Of a stretch of DNA of 64,000 nucleotides, positions 34,502-45,892 are shown piece by piece (the first letter of the stretch is position 1; every line of letters starts with the position of its first letter). The stretch covers positions 2,496,659 through 2,560,658 of the forward strand of contig CM055110.1 in assembly GCA_029204225.1 (NCBI GenBank). Direction: 5' to 3'. Origin of the DNA: Diphasiastrum complanatum. Taxonomy: Eukaryota > Streptophyta > Lycopodiopsida > Lycopodiales > Lycopodiaceae. Position numbers and translations under genes: made by a program. The notes beneath the pieces were generated by a model that had not been told where the DNA came from, did not search any database, and saw only the letters and a program-made list of their open reading frames with translations.

Positions 34502-35645
34502 TGTAGGGTCGAAGATCTTGCATAGTATAGCCCTCCCGCCTGTCAACAAGGGTTAGTTCACTGGATAGGTACCTAGCTATGCATAGATGCTACTTTTAGT
34601 TAGTTTTCTACTTTTTGTCTAACTCTACCTCCTCTAACACTACTCACAGTAACTCTACTCCCCTAGCTAGCTTCATCATGATTGTTGGTGAAGAGAAAGG
34701 ATAGAATAGAAGAGGAAGAAGAAGGAGAAGAGAGAAAAGAGAGAGATGAGATGGAGGTTAGCTCAAATGCTGGAAAAACCTTGACTAGCACAAACAAAAG
34801 GCATGGAAAATGGAAATAACAAGCAAGCACAACAATAGCATAAGCAAGAGTGATTAGCAAATGAGGATGCTTGAGCTCTCAAAATGATAGAGTCTCCTCC
34901 TCTCTATTAAGCATGGAAATAGAGTACAAATGGTGTCTTTTTATAAAGTGGGGAAGGCCCTTGCCCCAAAATCCTATTGGCTAATATTTACATTGATCCT
35001 ATCCATTCATCTTGGACCCAACTTGATCCAAGGGTCCACAAAAAGTACATTGAAATTCACAAGATTCATGTGAGTCCCAATTTGGACCCAACTCTAAAAA
35101 GTAATCTCTAATTTTAAAAATGACTTTGGGCCTCTAGTTTTTTTTAATTCAAAGGCCCAAGTCTATTTTATTTTATTTACAACTTAAGCTTGCGTGCTCA
35201 TTGGGCCATGGGCTTATACGCGCAGGATGCCATGCCCTCGCAACACAATTTATTGGTTGATTTTATTTATTTACAATTCGTTGGGAATACTCCCAACAAT
35301 TGATGAATTCATGAGAGATGTCATGCTTCTCATCTTTCCTTCCTTTACCAATGAACTTGAGCCTTGATACCTCCATCTTGGACTTTGAAGGTCTTCTTGG
35401 AGATCTCGGCCCTTCATATTTCCCTTGCACTTGACTTGACTCCTCTCTATCAATGAGTTGAATAAGATGTTGATGCAAAGGTGTGCTTCTTCAAGTTTGC
35501 AAGTCTTCCACTCATGAAAGACCATATTTTCACCATTGACAACTTCTTTGGTGGAATACATGTAGATAAAACTACAATCTCTACTTGAAGAACATAAAAC
35601 AACCATTATTCCTTCCATTGAATTAGGATAATATTTGGTTCTACA
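34502..35645 (-). mobile_element. 5' LTR of Gypsy element 2 (about 1.14 kb)
   Basis: It begins TGTAG next to the primer site and ends CTACA at 35645, a 5-bp terminal inverted repeat ending in TG/CA. A minus-strand TATAAAAAG lies at about 34937-34950. No matching LTR with TGTAGGGTCG is present on the far side of integrase, so the element is truncated at its 3' end. The outer boundary rests on the terminal repeat alone. Confidence 0.7.
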
Positions 35646-35988
35646 CTGAAATGATCATGCACAAAGCATGTGGACTCAAAGTATTTTAAGTACAATACAT
35701 TAAATGGTGTTTTTATGACACCACTTTTCAAACTATTACAAAAATAGTTATCCAAGGAAATAGATTTACCAACAACAAATGTAGATTAGAAAGCATTCAA
35801 CTTCATTGTCTTGTCACATCTACATAATGTACAAAATGTCATGAATATTGAAGATAGAAAATAAGTCATTTCAAGTCTTCTAACACTATCTATGAAAAGT
35901 TCAAAGATAGTAGCATCTCGATTGCTTCTCACCCTTGCAAGGTGCACACTTGATTGAATAGATTGCATGGACTTTGATAACTCAGACT

Positions 35989-36848
35989 TGTTGAATTATT
36001 CTCCTTCTTACTAATTGACTAATTGGTTTTTAATCTTCATCCAACTGTTTATCCAGTCTTGCAGATTTTTCTATGTCTTTATACAGTCTGCAAATTTACA
36101 AGTGTTTTTACACAGTCTGCAGAAATACACGAAGTTTGACAACAGCGTCATATTTTCTCTCTCTATAAACCCGACAGTGTCGCATGTCAAGAATCTCGTG
36201 TAAAAATGCAGTGCCAATTTTTTTGCATTTTTCGCCTGTCAAGAATTGCGTGTAAAAATGAAGTGTCACCTTTTTCGCATTTTTCGCCTATCAAGAATTA
36301 CGTGTAAAAATGTAGTGTCACCTTTTTCACATTTTTCTGTCAGGAATAACGTGCGAAAATGCAGTGTCATCTTTTGCACATTTTTTGTTTGTCAGAAACC
36401 ATGAGTAAAAGTGCAGTGTCACATTTTTCGCCTGTGGCAATTTACATTCATTTATGCAGAATGATAGTTTACGTCCATTTATGCAGACAGACTGTTTACG
36501 GCCAATTGTTAGTGCTTATCAACAATCAGCTTCTGAGAAGGAACTGGATGAATGCCAACGGACTCCAGCCAACTGGTAGTCACATTTGATGACCTAATTA
36601 CTCAGTATTAGTCAACTGTTCATACATCTCATCAATCAACGAATCAATGTTGTTTAGGAGTTGAGTGTTATTACATGACGCTTCATGCGCTCTCATCAAG
36701 TAGATCGTTCACAATCATAAAGTATTGTTAGTAGCTCTCTATGAATCTTTCAAGCTTCATCACTACTGCTTTATTCAATTTTTAATAGGCATAGTCATGC
36801 ATTGGAATTAGGAAGTTTTCGCATTCTATTGCTCACCTATTTCCGACA
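35989..36848 (+). mobile_element. Copia 5' LTR, plus strand (860 bp)
   Basis: It starts TGTTGAATT and ends CGACA immediately before a perfect primer site TGGTATCAGAGC at 36849-36860. A second TGGTATCAGAAC follows 27 bp later. The first 320 bp match the inverted copy at 37060-37376. It contains a tandem array of five units of about 52 bp. No gag or pol follows: about 200 bp downstream the inverted copy starts. Confidence 0.88.
36185..36440 (+). repeat. Tandem repeat in the Copia LTR, about 52 bp x 5
   Basis: Units begin TCAAGAAT, continue CGTGTAAAAATGCAGTGTCA, then CTTTTTCGCATTTTTCGCC. The copies have drifted in sequence and length. The inverted LTR copy carries only about two such units. Confidence 0.88.
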
Positions 36849-36860
36849 TGGTATCAGAGC
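36849..36860 (+). other. Copia primer binding site (tRNA-Met)
   Basis: TGGTATCAGAGC directly follows the ACA end of the LTR. Confidence 0.85.
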
Positions 36861-37059
36861 GTACCTACATGGTATCAGAACATTGATTCTTCTTCAAGGC
36901 CTAATACTATTTCGATATCTGAGCAAAAAGCTCTAATACTTGATATCTTTTGTGATATCAAATTGATATCATATTCTTCAATTCCTTTCATCTTTTTAGT
37001 ATCAAAGAATTGATTTCTTGTTGTTAGCATCACTACATCTTAGCATCATCAATACAATT

Positions 37060-37376
37060 GACAGACTAAAAGGCAAAAAAGGCGAGACCGCATTTTTACA
37101 TGTAATTTATGACAGGCGAGTGTTGCAAAAAGGCAAAAAATGTGAAACTGTAATTTTACTTGTAATGTTTTACAATGTTGATTGACTGTGGACGGGTTTT
37201 GTAGAGAGAGAAAACCTGACACTGTTGTCAAATTCCGTGTATTTCTACAGACTGTGTAAATACACTTGTAATTCTGCAGACTGAATAAAAACACGAGAAA
37301 ATCCGCAACACTGGATAAACAATGGATGAGGATTAAAACCGATTAGTCGATTAGTAGGAAGGAGAATGATCCAACA
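37060..37376 (-). mobile_element. Copia 3' LTR fragment, minus strand, same family as 35989-36848
   Basis: On the minus strand it starts TGTTGGATCATTCTCC at 37376, matching the start of the plus-strand LTR. Just outside (37377-37388) the minus strand reads ATTAAGGGGGAG, a classical Copia polypurine tract, so this is a 3' LTR whose element extended to the right. Coding remnants to the right are not recognisable beyond a short frame up to about 37450. Confidence 0.85.
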
Positions 37377-38006
37377 CTCCCCCTTAATCTGAATCTTTGA
37401 ATGCCTTGACCTTCAAACTTAGTTCTATACATAACCTTATGTACACTTCCAAGCTTAATGCTTTATATCTGCTGTCATATCTTGTATTCTACAGTACTGC
37501 AAGTCTACCTCGTTGTTTAGGACTGTTTCTCTAAGATTTCAAGATCTGAGTGTCCGATTTGAAGAAAAGTCTTAAACTAGCTGAAACACAGTATAATTCA
37601 ACTATCACCATTTTGGATTTTGTTTTGAACCGTCAGATTTAGGAAAATTAAGAGAACAAGATCATGTTTAGTGTATTTTTGCCCATTTTTAGCGGTTTTT
37701 TGTGGTTTTTCTGAGATTTATTAAGATCTGACTAAATTTAACCTTTTACCTTCCCATTGTAGTTGGATCTAGACTAGATATAGCTATTATGAGATCTGCA
37801 AAGGTTCTTGATGGACAGCTTTTGCATAATCTTGAAAAAACTCAGTTTTTGAGCACTTTTCAGCACTTTTTCTTAGATATTTCTAGATCTGTCCATTGGA
37901 TCTTCACAAGAATTTCACGGAAGCCAGATCGGGGTCAGATCTAGCTTGAAAATCTCAGCAAAGAATAATTCAGAGCAGATCTTAAAAAATCAAGAAAAAA
38001 GTGTAT

Positions 38007-38695
38007 TTTTTGGATTTTTTGTTATTTTTGGCAGTTTTCTCTCAGATCCTAGAGAGAGAACGTTCGTGAGCTCATAGTAGCCTTCTCTAATACAGATCTA
38101 GCTACTTCCGGGTGGGTGAGGGTTATTTTCCAGGTAATGGAGAGAATACAAATTTTATGGCTTTTTTTGCTATTTTTGGCAGTTTTCTTGCAGATCCTAG
38201 AGAGAGAACCTTTGCCGAGCTGACAGTAGCCTTCTCTGATACAAATTTAGCTAAATCTAGGTGGACAAAGGTTAATTCCCAGGGGATGGAGAGAAAATAA
38301 AAATTTTATGGCTTTTTTTTGCTATTTTTGGCAGTTTTCTCATAGATCCTAGAGAGAGAACCTTTGCCGAGCTGATAGTAGCATCCTCTGATACATATTT
38401 ATCTAAATCCAGGTGGGCGAAGGTTAATTTCCAGGGGATGGAGAGAAACTACAATTTTTATGTGTCTTTCACTATTTTTGGCGGTTTTCTCTCAGATCCT
38501 AGAGAGAGAACCTTCGCCGAGTTAATAGTAGCTTCCTCTGATACAGATTTAGCTAAATACAGGTGGGCAAAGGTTAATTTCCAGGGGATGGAGAGAAACT
38601 ACAATTTCTATGGGTTTTTTCACTATTTTTGGCGGTTTTCTCTCAGATCCTAGAGAGAGAACCTTCGTCGAGCTGATAGTAGCTTCCTCTAAGAA
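38007..38695 (+). repeat. Tandem array, about 150-bp unit, 4.5 copies
   Basis: The anchor CAGATCCTAGAGAGAGAAC recurs at 38043, 38191, 38343 (one change), 38493 and 38644, giving periods of 148, 152, 150 and 151. Each unit also holds TATTTTTGGCAGTTTTCT, GCCGAGCTGA.AGTAGC and GGATGGAGAGAAA. Some units read through as 50 codons, but indels between copies break the frame, so selection for coding is unlikely. Confidence 0.92.
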
Positions 38696-38699
38696 AATA

Positions 38700-40160
38700 G
38701 ACTTACTAAATCAATCCGTCTTCTTATTGCGTTCAGTGTTATGTCAAACTGTATGCATTTATCAATAAGTGATAAATCTCTTACCGTTTTTTTTTATTGC
38801 TGCAATAGTCTTCACTCTGCAATTGTTTGGCTATGAAATCACTTTAGCGCTAATGATTTCAAAGTTAGTTGCTAAAAGATCAAACCTGATAATTTTCCTA
38901 AAAGCATTGTTTGGTTATTGAGAGGTGTAGTCATGCATCGGTAGAAGGATCATTCCGATGTGCTTGATAATTCGTCCATAGACTTTAACTTATCCACTCT
39001 TCCTCTTTCATTCCTTCTCCCAACAAGCGAGTGCTATGTATGTAGGAGATATGCAGCAGGTGACCAGACACAACACAAATGGCTTTCAACATTGATTCTG
39101 ATTTACTTAATATTGTGTTGATGAGGTTAGATGCTTAGTTGTTTCTCTTGCCATGCTCAAGGGGCCGATTCACCTTGTTTGTTAGATGTCCAAGTGCTCA
39201 CCTCCCAAGGTCTGTGTTTCAACAGATGACATGGGCAAGGTGTTCTAGACAATGTAGTATCAGATTAGTTCACTCTTAGCTCGAAAGGTGTGTTTCACCC
39301 TCACCAACTATAAAAGCCACCTTTGTGTTTCAAGAGGGTCGACAATGACTCATTAGCATTATGACGAAACGAAGATTGCATACAAGTACTGGAATTTTTC
39401 AACTTACAGAGACTAGACATTGAATAAACTGCATATAGACTTGGTTGAATCCATCTTTACAGACTATTAAGCTAAGTAGTTAGCATCAAGATATTTTTAG
39501 CACGTATGGAATTCCATCTACCAACAGTTCTTCATGCTACTGAATATCATATTAATTAGGAAATATTGAAATACAAAATGAGAGTTCTCTTATGGAAAGT
39601 TGTCATAGGTTAATTGACTCATGCACATATCGAGGTAACATCATTACAAACTTCAAGAAGTATGAAGGGAAGTGCAAGCATAAATACACTTATGGTTATA
39701 AACCCTAATAGCCCATATTCACGTTATTAAAATAACGTTAGCAACCATGAAAAGCACATTCGGCATCACACATACCATTCAATCATGAAACGATGATTTA
39801 GTGAGTCAGAAAGGGATTGAAGAGAACCATACCTCGGTGGATTTAAGGAATGGTCAAGCCTAGGTCCAAGGAATGCTTTAGCCATCATTTTGTTCAGTTG
39901 AGTGGAATATTTGGGCCCTTGTCCAAGGCAAGGCCCCTTATATCTTCCCGCTCTTTCTTTTCTGGCTGCGAGTTGCACCTGGCCGCGATCTCCCTTCCAT
40001 TTTGATGTCTACCCCTTCTCCATAGCTGGCCCGCTCTTCCTTTTTTGGCCGCAATCTGCACTTGGTCTACTTCTGGCCTGGCCGCGAGCTCATCTGATGT
40101 ATAAACGAAAACTGTGATGAGGTAATCATCGTTCCGATTGTGGAGAAGCTTGCCGAGGGG
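38700..40160. other. Intergenic, no gene recognised
   Basis: Mixed-composition DNA with only short frames. An open frame at 39902-40117 (+) is Pro/Leu/Trp-rich and has no family signal. Confidence 0.5.
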
Positions 40161-40164
40161 AGAA

Positions 40165-40187
40165 GGGGGGGGGGGGGGGGGGGGGGG
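40165..40187 (+). repeat. Poly-G run (about 23 bases)
   Basis: An uninterrupted G homopolymer flanked by GAGGGGAGAA and AGG. It could form a quadruplex; exact length is prone to sequencing error. Confidence 0.85.
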
Positions 40188-40501
40188 AGGTTGAGGCGCT
40201 TCTTCTGATATTCATAAAACAGTCTTCTTGCTTGTCTCACAGCACATAGACCTGTGCCAAAGTAAGCATTGTATTACGCACAGCAACGATTTTCACAGCT
40301 TTGGACCGTTTCTCCGGAAATGGTCGTTTCAAATATCTGTGTGCATGTAGGATGGATCAACACTCCTCCACAATGCATGCATCCTCTTCCCCTAAACATG
40401 CATGCATATTGCATTTCCCTTGGCCTCACCTCCCCACATTCAAATTTATCCCTCTCTGTCTTTGTCTCTCTCCCTCCCTCTCCAAATCCATCTCTCCCTT
40501 G

Positions 40502-40503
<2 letters not shown>

Positions 40504-40547
<44 letters not shown>
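40504..40547 (+). repeat. (CT)n microsatellite
   Basis: About 44 bp of CT preceded by a looser CT-rich stretch from 40450. Confidence 0.97.
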
Positions 40548-40549
<2 letters not shown>

Positions 40550-40930
40550 ATGAGCTTTGGTTATGGCTGTGGCACTCTCATCAGTTCTACTTAAAGTTCC
40601 CTTCGCTAACGCCTTTGATAGGGTCTCGGAGGCCATAGCCCACCGATCGTTGGGGGACTTGTTCTGGAGAATTAGACATGCTTTATGCTTAAGTTACGAG
40701 AAAGGGTTGCAAGACTACATATGAGTATTGGATGCCTTTACTTTCAAGGTCGTACAACAGCGAAAAAAAATGCATCAAACAATGCAACAACAATAATGAG
40801 AAAAACATAATCCTCTACTTTCAAGCTCCAACCTGCCGTGCTATTTTCTGAAAGTAACACTCTGCAATTTTACTTGCAAATGTAAAATGTGCCTCCTAGA
40901 ACACAAACATATGTATTTTTGGCACACTAC

Positions 40931-41263
40931 GGAGGATCTCCTTTCCAGATTCATGAGATTTAGAGATCAGGATGGCGAAATTATGTACAAAGAGAAGGAC
41001 CTCCAGGATTCTATTCTCAACTTCATTCTTGCAGGATGCGATACATAATGCTTTCTTGGCTGGCCTACCTGCTTTGCAACAATCCCACATGTACTGGATA
41101 AATCCAGTACAGAGTTCTCAAGTGTTGTGGGTGATACGAAGAATGTGAATATCTTAGAATTTTGTGAACTTTTGACACCAGAAAATGTGAATGAGTTACA
41201 CTATTTGCATGCGGCAGTGAATGAGGCTCTGCGTCTCTACCCTCTTGTACCACGAGTTAGCTG
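40931..41263 (+). pseudogene. Cytochrome P450 fragment (CYP86-clan, CYP704-like)
   Basis: The plus strand encodes LLSRFMRFRDQDGEIMY, then DLQDSILNFILAGCDT, the I-helix oxygen-binding motif. A stop and shifts follow where a WLTYLLCNNP-like stretch is still legible in another frame. It then reads HVLDKSSTEFSSVVGDTKN, LLTPENVNELHYLHAA and the K-helix ExxR in NEALRLYPLVPR. The haem-binding Cys region is absent, and the fragment stops at a possible donor before a GA microsatellite. The clan hydroxylates fatty acids in the ER, e.g. for sporopollenin or cutin. This copy is dead. Confidence 0.82.
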
Positions 41264-41304
41264 CTCCATATTCCCTGAATGTTATTTGTGTGTGTGTTGT
41301 TTGT

Positions 41305-41305
<1 letters not shown>

Positions 41306-41344
<39 letters not shown>

Positions 41345-41350
41345 GAGAGA
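41306..41350 (+). repeat. (GA)n microsatellite
   Basis: About 44 bp of GA with one GTGA interruption, directly after the P450 fragment. Confidence 0.97.
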
Positions 41351-41386
41351 CCCCTCCAAAAGATTGTGCTTTAGCTCTAAAATGAT

Positions 41387-41990
41387 TAGATTGTTGCAAT
41401 TCCCGATATCAAAGAGTTATGCGTACGTAAATTTTGGAGATTACCCAAGTTGAGAGGTAGGCTCCCAAAGAGCATGTTTCCACTACAGTTTATCACTTTC
41501 AGATTTTTTAGTTCAATAAAGTTTGAAGGAATAGGACCTTCTATATCATTATTACCTAATGACAGTACTTCAGGGTTAAAGAGCCCAGTCAAACTTTGTG
41601 GAATGTTTCTTGATATCCTCTGATTGCTCAAGTCTAGAATTTGTAAGGAGAGGCAGCTTCCAAAAGTAGATGATATTTCTCCTGAGAGATTGTTTGAAGC
41701 AAGTTCAAGAACTTTTAAGTTTTGCAAGGCTTCAAACGAAGATGGAATGGGGCCGGACAACATGTTGCTTTGAAGGTCAAGGACTTCCAAGTTCAAACAT
41801 CTTGAGTGTTCTGTTGGTATTCTACCACCCAAGTTATTGAAAGGAAGGGACAATGACTTCAGCTGATTTAGAGCTCCCAGTTGGAATGGAATCACTCCTG
41901 AAAGATTGTCTTTGCCAATGAAGAATAATTGCAATGATCCAAAAATATAGGAACAGTTCCACTGAGAAAATTTCTTTCCACAGTCAAGAG
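41387..41990 (-). pseudogene. Leucine-rich-repeat receptor fragment
   Basis: The minus strand encodes about seven plant-type LRRs with the L-x-x-L-x-L-x-x-N-x-L-x-G-x-I-P pattern, e.g. LEVLDLQSNMLSGPIPSSF, LKVLELASNNLSGEISSTF and LSLGNNDIEGPIPSNF. Upstream a further repeat (LTVERNFLSGTVPIF) is joined through a frameshift near 41940. No signal peptide, transmembrane segment or kinase domain is present. Such ectodomains belong to LRR receptor kinases or receptor-like proteins at the plasma membrane. This is an isolated piece between a P450 fragment and an LTR. Confidence 0.85.
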
Positions 41991-41994
41991 TTGG

Positions 41995-42375
41995 AGGTAT
42001 GGAGTCACGTGACCCTTGGATAAGGGGTACCCTTAGTATTAAAGGTAGGTGCCTTAGATTAAGGTACTAGTGTCCTTGGTTAAGGGCAGGTAGGTGTCTA
42101 TGCCTTGGATGGAGGTATGGAACCTAGAGAGGTGTTAGAAAGTCATTGGATGACTATTTTTCTAAACCTTGGGCCTACCTTGAACCATATCACTTTATTG
42201 TTCTAGGACCAAAGTATACTTGCACAACTTGGGCAATGGAACCTAGTAGGAGGGCGCCCTTCTAAAGTGTCCATTGAGTTCCCAACTCCCACAAGAAAGG
42301 CATTCAAAGAGGAAGGAGTCTCTTGACATTCCATAAGCCTATGGAGGCTCTTGGAGATTCTTTAACTCCCCTAGG

Positions 42376-42456
<81 letters not shown>

Positions 42457-42985
42457 GGATGAGCATGGAACTCCATAGTGCATTGGAGGGGTCCATGGGC
42501 CATCTATATGAGGGTAGTAGGGCGCCCATTGGGAGGGGAAGATCTCTCTTGTTTGCTTGGCTTATGTTCTAGTGTTGCTACTAGTGTGTAGAGTGCTTTC
42601 TTGTGGTAGTATGCTTGAGGTTTGGATCTTGCTTATGGTATGGGACATAAGTAGGGTTTGGATCTTGAGTATGCTACGGAGTGTTGTGGTATGCTTGTGA
42701 TTTGTTTATGGTTAGCAAGGGGGTGCTAGATAGGTCTTGCTTGGAGCTTGGATCTAGCTATGGTTGGGTGGTAAATACTTGAGGCCAACTTGTTATCTAT
42801 CTTTGTGTTTAAAGAGTAGGGACACAGGTGGAGGAGAGATCCTTGGAGGCTTGCAGATCCTTACTTGCAGGTGGAGGCATCCTAGCTTGGAGTTGGGGAG
42901 CATCTTGAAGCTTGCAGGTTGCTTGGAGGACATTTGGAGGCTCTACCTTGGATTTGGAGGACTTCATCACCTCTACTTGTAAAAG
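41995..42985 (+). mobile_element. Probable LTR preceding a Gypsy gag fragment
   Basis: The segment ends at a primer-site-like TGGTATCAGAGC (42986-42997), followed by a 0.95-kb leader and gag on the same strand. The left limit is uncertain and set where LRR similarity ends. It contains a long CT tract (42377-42453). Confidence 0.5.
42377..42453 (+). repeat. (CT)n microsatellite
   Basis: About 77 bp of CT, one of the longest in the window. Confidence 0.98.
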
Positions 42986-42997
42986 TGGTATCAGAGC
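42986..42997 (+). other. Primer-binding-site-like sequence
   Basis: TGGTATCAGAGC followed by TAGAC, matching the tRNA-Met primer site of plant LTR elements. Confidence 0.7.
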
Positions 42998-43942
42998 TAG
43001 ACAAAGGATGGTAACCTTTCTAACCTCTTTCAAGTTCTATTAAGATCACCAGCTAAATTTTTTTTGGGGAAGATTATAGGCTTTTCTAGTTGTAAGAAGC
43101 TTGTAGTTGAAGTACCCAATGAATCTAGTTCTCTTTGGAAGAGAGTAGTGATGCTTATAGAATTGTTTAGGGGCTGATTTTTTATCATGTTAGAGAAGTT
43201 TTAAAGTAGGCTTTGGGTTTTTAAAAAATCTAAAAAAAGATTTGTGAGATGGGTAGAGGAAGTCTTCCTCTACATACACAAACTTTTTTTTGGCAAAAAG
43301 ATTGATTCTATCTATGTGTTTTGATCAAAATTAGTGTTTGAAGTTTTCATTCAAATTTCATTAGTTACACCTTTCTATCTCCTAGTTTCATGAAGATGGC
43401 AATGTAGGAAGAGAATGGTAGTGTAACTTTGTGCATAAAACAAGTTTTGAAATTCTGTTTTTTGTCATTTTGAAGTTCTGATTTTCAGACCTGTAAATCT
43501 GAAAATTAGATCTGAAAATTGAAGTTTTCATAAAGCTTCATTAGTTATCCATTTCAGGACACTAGTTTCTTGGTTTTGGAAATTTAGAATAGTGAGAAAT
43601 GTGAAAACTTTGGTTGCTTTTGAAATGACAAATGGAATTGGAATGGGAATGGGAACTTTATGTAAACATTAGCTTGGATTAGTTAATTGAAGTTTACATA
43701 AAGATTTGGTTTTCATTTTTGCTTTTGATTAAGGCAAATGTAGCTTGTTGTTGTTTTCCTCTTAAGCTTGGATTAAGCTTGCAAATAGTAGGTTTGGATT
43801 GAGCTTACAAACAATAAGATTGAATGAATAGAAGTAAATGCTTTTTATTTGCATTGGATGTAACAATTGATGCATTTCTATCATTCTAATTTGAGTACTT
43901 GTTGTTGTATTTGCATAATAGGAAAACACACAAGCAACCCCA

Positions 43943-44404
43943 ATGGATCAAGCCAATGAAAACCCAACATTTGATCTATCAAACCCATCCAATGAGACAC
44001 AAGCTCTTGAACTTTTATACCAACAAATTCAAACCACTAATAAGCAGCTTCTTGAAACTAATCAAAGAAACCAAGACTTAGAGTCTAGGTTAGCCAACCA
44101 GAAGAAGCATGTAGTTTCACCTCCCGTAAAAGTGTTTAAGGGGGAGAAGAAGGATAGGAACTTACAAGTGGTAAGTTCTTGGCTGAATGTTTGGAACAAA
44201 TACTTTGCCATGAACCAATTCCTTGAATCTGAGAAGTTATCCACTATCACCATGTTCCTTGAAGGAAGAGCCTTAGTTTGGTGGGATGACTTAGTTGCAA
44301 AGGGCAATCAACCTTGTACATGGGATGATTTTTGCAAGCTTTTTAGGGATTATTTTCTACCACTTTTAAGAACCAAGAGTTCGCTAACACGTGGCTTACC
44401 ATAA
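43943..44404 (+). pseudogene. Ty3/Gypsy gag N-terminal fragment
   Basis: The open frame starts MDQANENPTFDLSNPSNE. A coiled-coil-like stretch (about residues 25-55) is followed by the Retrotrans_gag core: KVFKGEKKDRNLQVVSSWL, WNKYFAMNQF, TITMFLEGRALVWWDDL and WDDFCKLFRDYFLP. It stops after 153 codons before any zinc knuckle, and no pol follows. It is truncated next to the GT92 fragment. Confidence 0.8.
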
Positions 44405-44787
44405 AAGCAATCATTATCATTCAAAGTTAAAGAGGATGAAGAGGAGACATCCATCATTACCCATAGGGGGAGAGAGTCGTATGGATTGAAACAACTGTTT
44501 TTAGCTTGGAATCTGATTTTGCCTCAACATCTCTCTTGAATAAGCTTCCATTGTTGCTGCAACCAAACGTGCCCTGCCAACATTGCATGTATCTATCACT
44601 CCTCACAAAAGAGAGTGACCATGGTGCAGTAGCGGATCGGGCCAGCAGACAATAGAAGAAGAGCGCAGCCAAGAAGAGAGATCAGATCAAAGACCCAGAT
44701 CCAAGACGAAGCATGAGAGTGAACTGTGAGAGTGCAGCCAGGCAATAGCTAGGGCCAGTAGGGATAATCTAGAATCAGATTCTCTAG

Positions 44788-45866
44788 GGGGAGAGTTCAT
44801 CCTACATGCTACTCATGGTGAAGATCAACCTCCAGAACTCTTAGTTGCTCTCACAGAAAAAGCATGAGAATACAATGCCAGTTCATTTGATCCCCCATTC
44901 AAGTACAATTATCTCTATTGTGGATCATCTCTCTATAGAAACATAATCCCTTAGAGGCTGAGGGAATGGGTAGCATACCATGCAGCAACCTTTGGCTCCA
45001 GATCTCACTTTATATTCTATGATGCAAGTGTTATTGCTTTTGATGTACAAATAGTTTTAGATCAAGATTCATTAAAGAGACTATGCTCATATTATGCTCA
45101 GACAACTAAGATCCCAATCGTGACCAATGCCTAATGCTCTTCACTCAAAATGCATTATAGTTTAGATCTGAGCGTAACAACCAAACAAATATAAAGTATC
45201 ATACTGTACTAAATGGTGCCGATTGGACTCATGTAGATAGCGTGTATCGTGTTTCACCTAGTTGCATCAGCTGACTCCTAGAATGCGCACTTAATCGTGT
45301 AGACTTAGGGCCCGCTCAGGTCGTGCATGGAGTCAGTCCTAACAGTCAGGACCTCGATCATGTTCAATCTTTGACAATAGCCATGTACTTCAGGTGTTGC
45401 TTCTTGTCTCAAGGTGCCCTTAAACCGATTGTCTTTGTAGTAGTCAACCATGAGAATAATTGCCTATGAAAATCTTTAGCTTGGTTCTTTGAAGTGTCAT
45501 ATGAGGTTTGCTACTATGCTAACACACTGTTAGATAGAAGTCTTGTGATCCTCAAAAGGGGAGTATCTTCTAACATGATGTTTTTAGAAGTCGTTACTGA
45601 GTTTTGCAACTCATCGCATATCATAATAGCTTACATATGGCTGATGCATGATGATACAACCCCTTGGAAACAATGTTTGGGAATAGCTGCCTCAGAGAGC
45701 ATAACAATAACATGTATAAGGCCTTCAGAAGGTGACATCCATTGTGACAGTTGCTACATTCGAAGCCTTTGGTGAAGGCTGGGAGAGTTACGATCCAGGA
45801 CGTGATAGAGCAGGCAAGGTTTGATGGCTATTACTACAATCAATTCCTTGTGGTTAATGACTGTAG
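44788..45866 (+). pseudogene. GT92 (DUF23) galactan synthase-like fragment, interrupted
   Basis: Part one (44788-45070) reads GEFILHATHGEDQPPELL, then PFKYNYLYCGSSLYRN, RLREWVAYHAATFGSRSHF and a YDA block, with two nonsense codons. Part two (45765-45866) reads VKAGRVTIQDVIEQARFDGY, YYNQFLVVNDC. Both match Arabidopsis GALS-type beta-1,4-galactan synthases of the Golgi, which extend pectic galactan side chains. The 700 bp between them is not GT92 and may be an old intron or an insertion. A GA microsatellite replaces the continuation expected after NDC. Confidence 0.82.
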
Positions 45867-45892
45867 AGAGAGAGAGAGAGAGAGAGAGAGAT
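45864..45892 (+). repeat. (GA)n microsatellite
   Basis: About 28 bp of GA at the truncation point of the GT92 fragment. Confidence 0.95.

Noticed and set aside
36185-36440. Regular 52-bp repeats that superficially suggest a CRISPR array.
   Set aside because: The genome is eukaryotic, the whole unit is repeated with no unique spacers, and the array lies inside a Copia LTR.
40165-40187. Poly-G tract as a functional quadruplex.
   Set aside because: A long homopolymer may be an assembly or amplification artefact, and no gene context supports a role.
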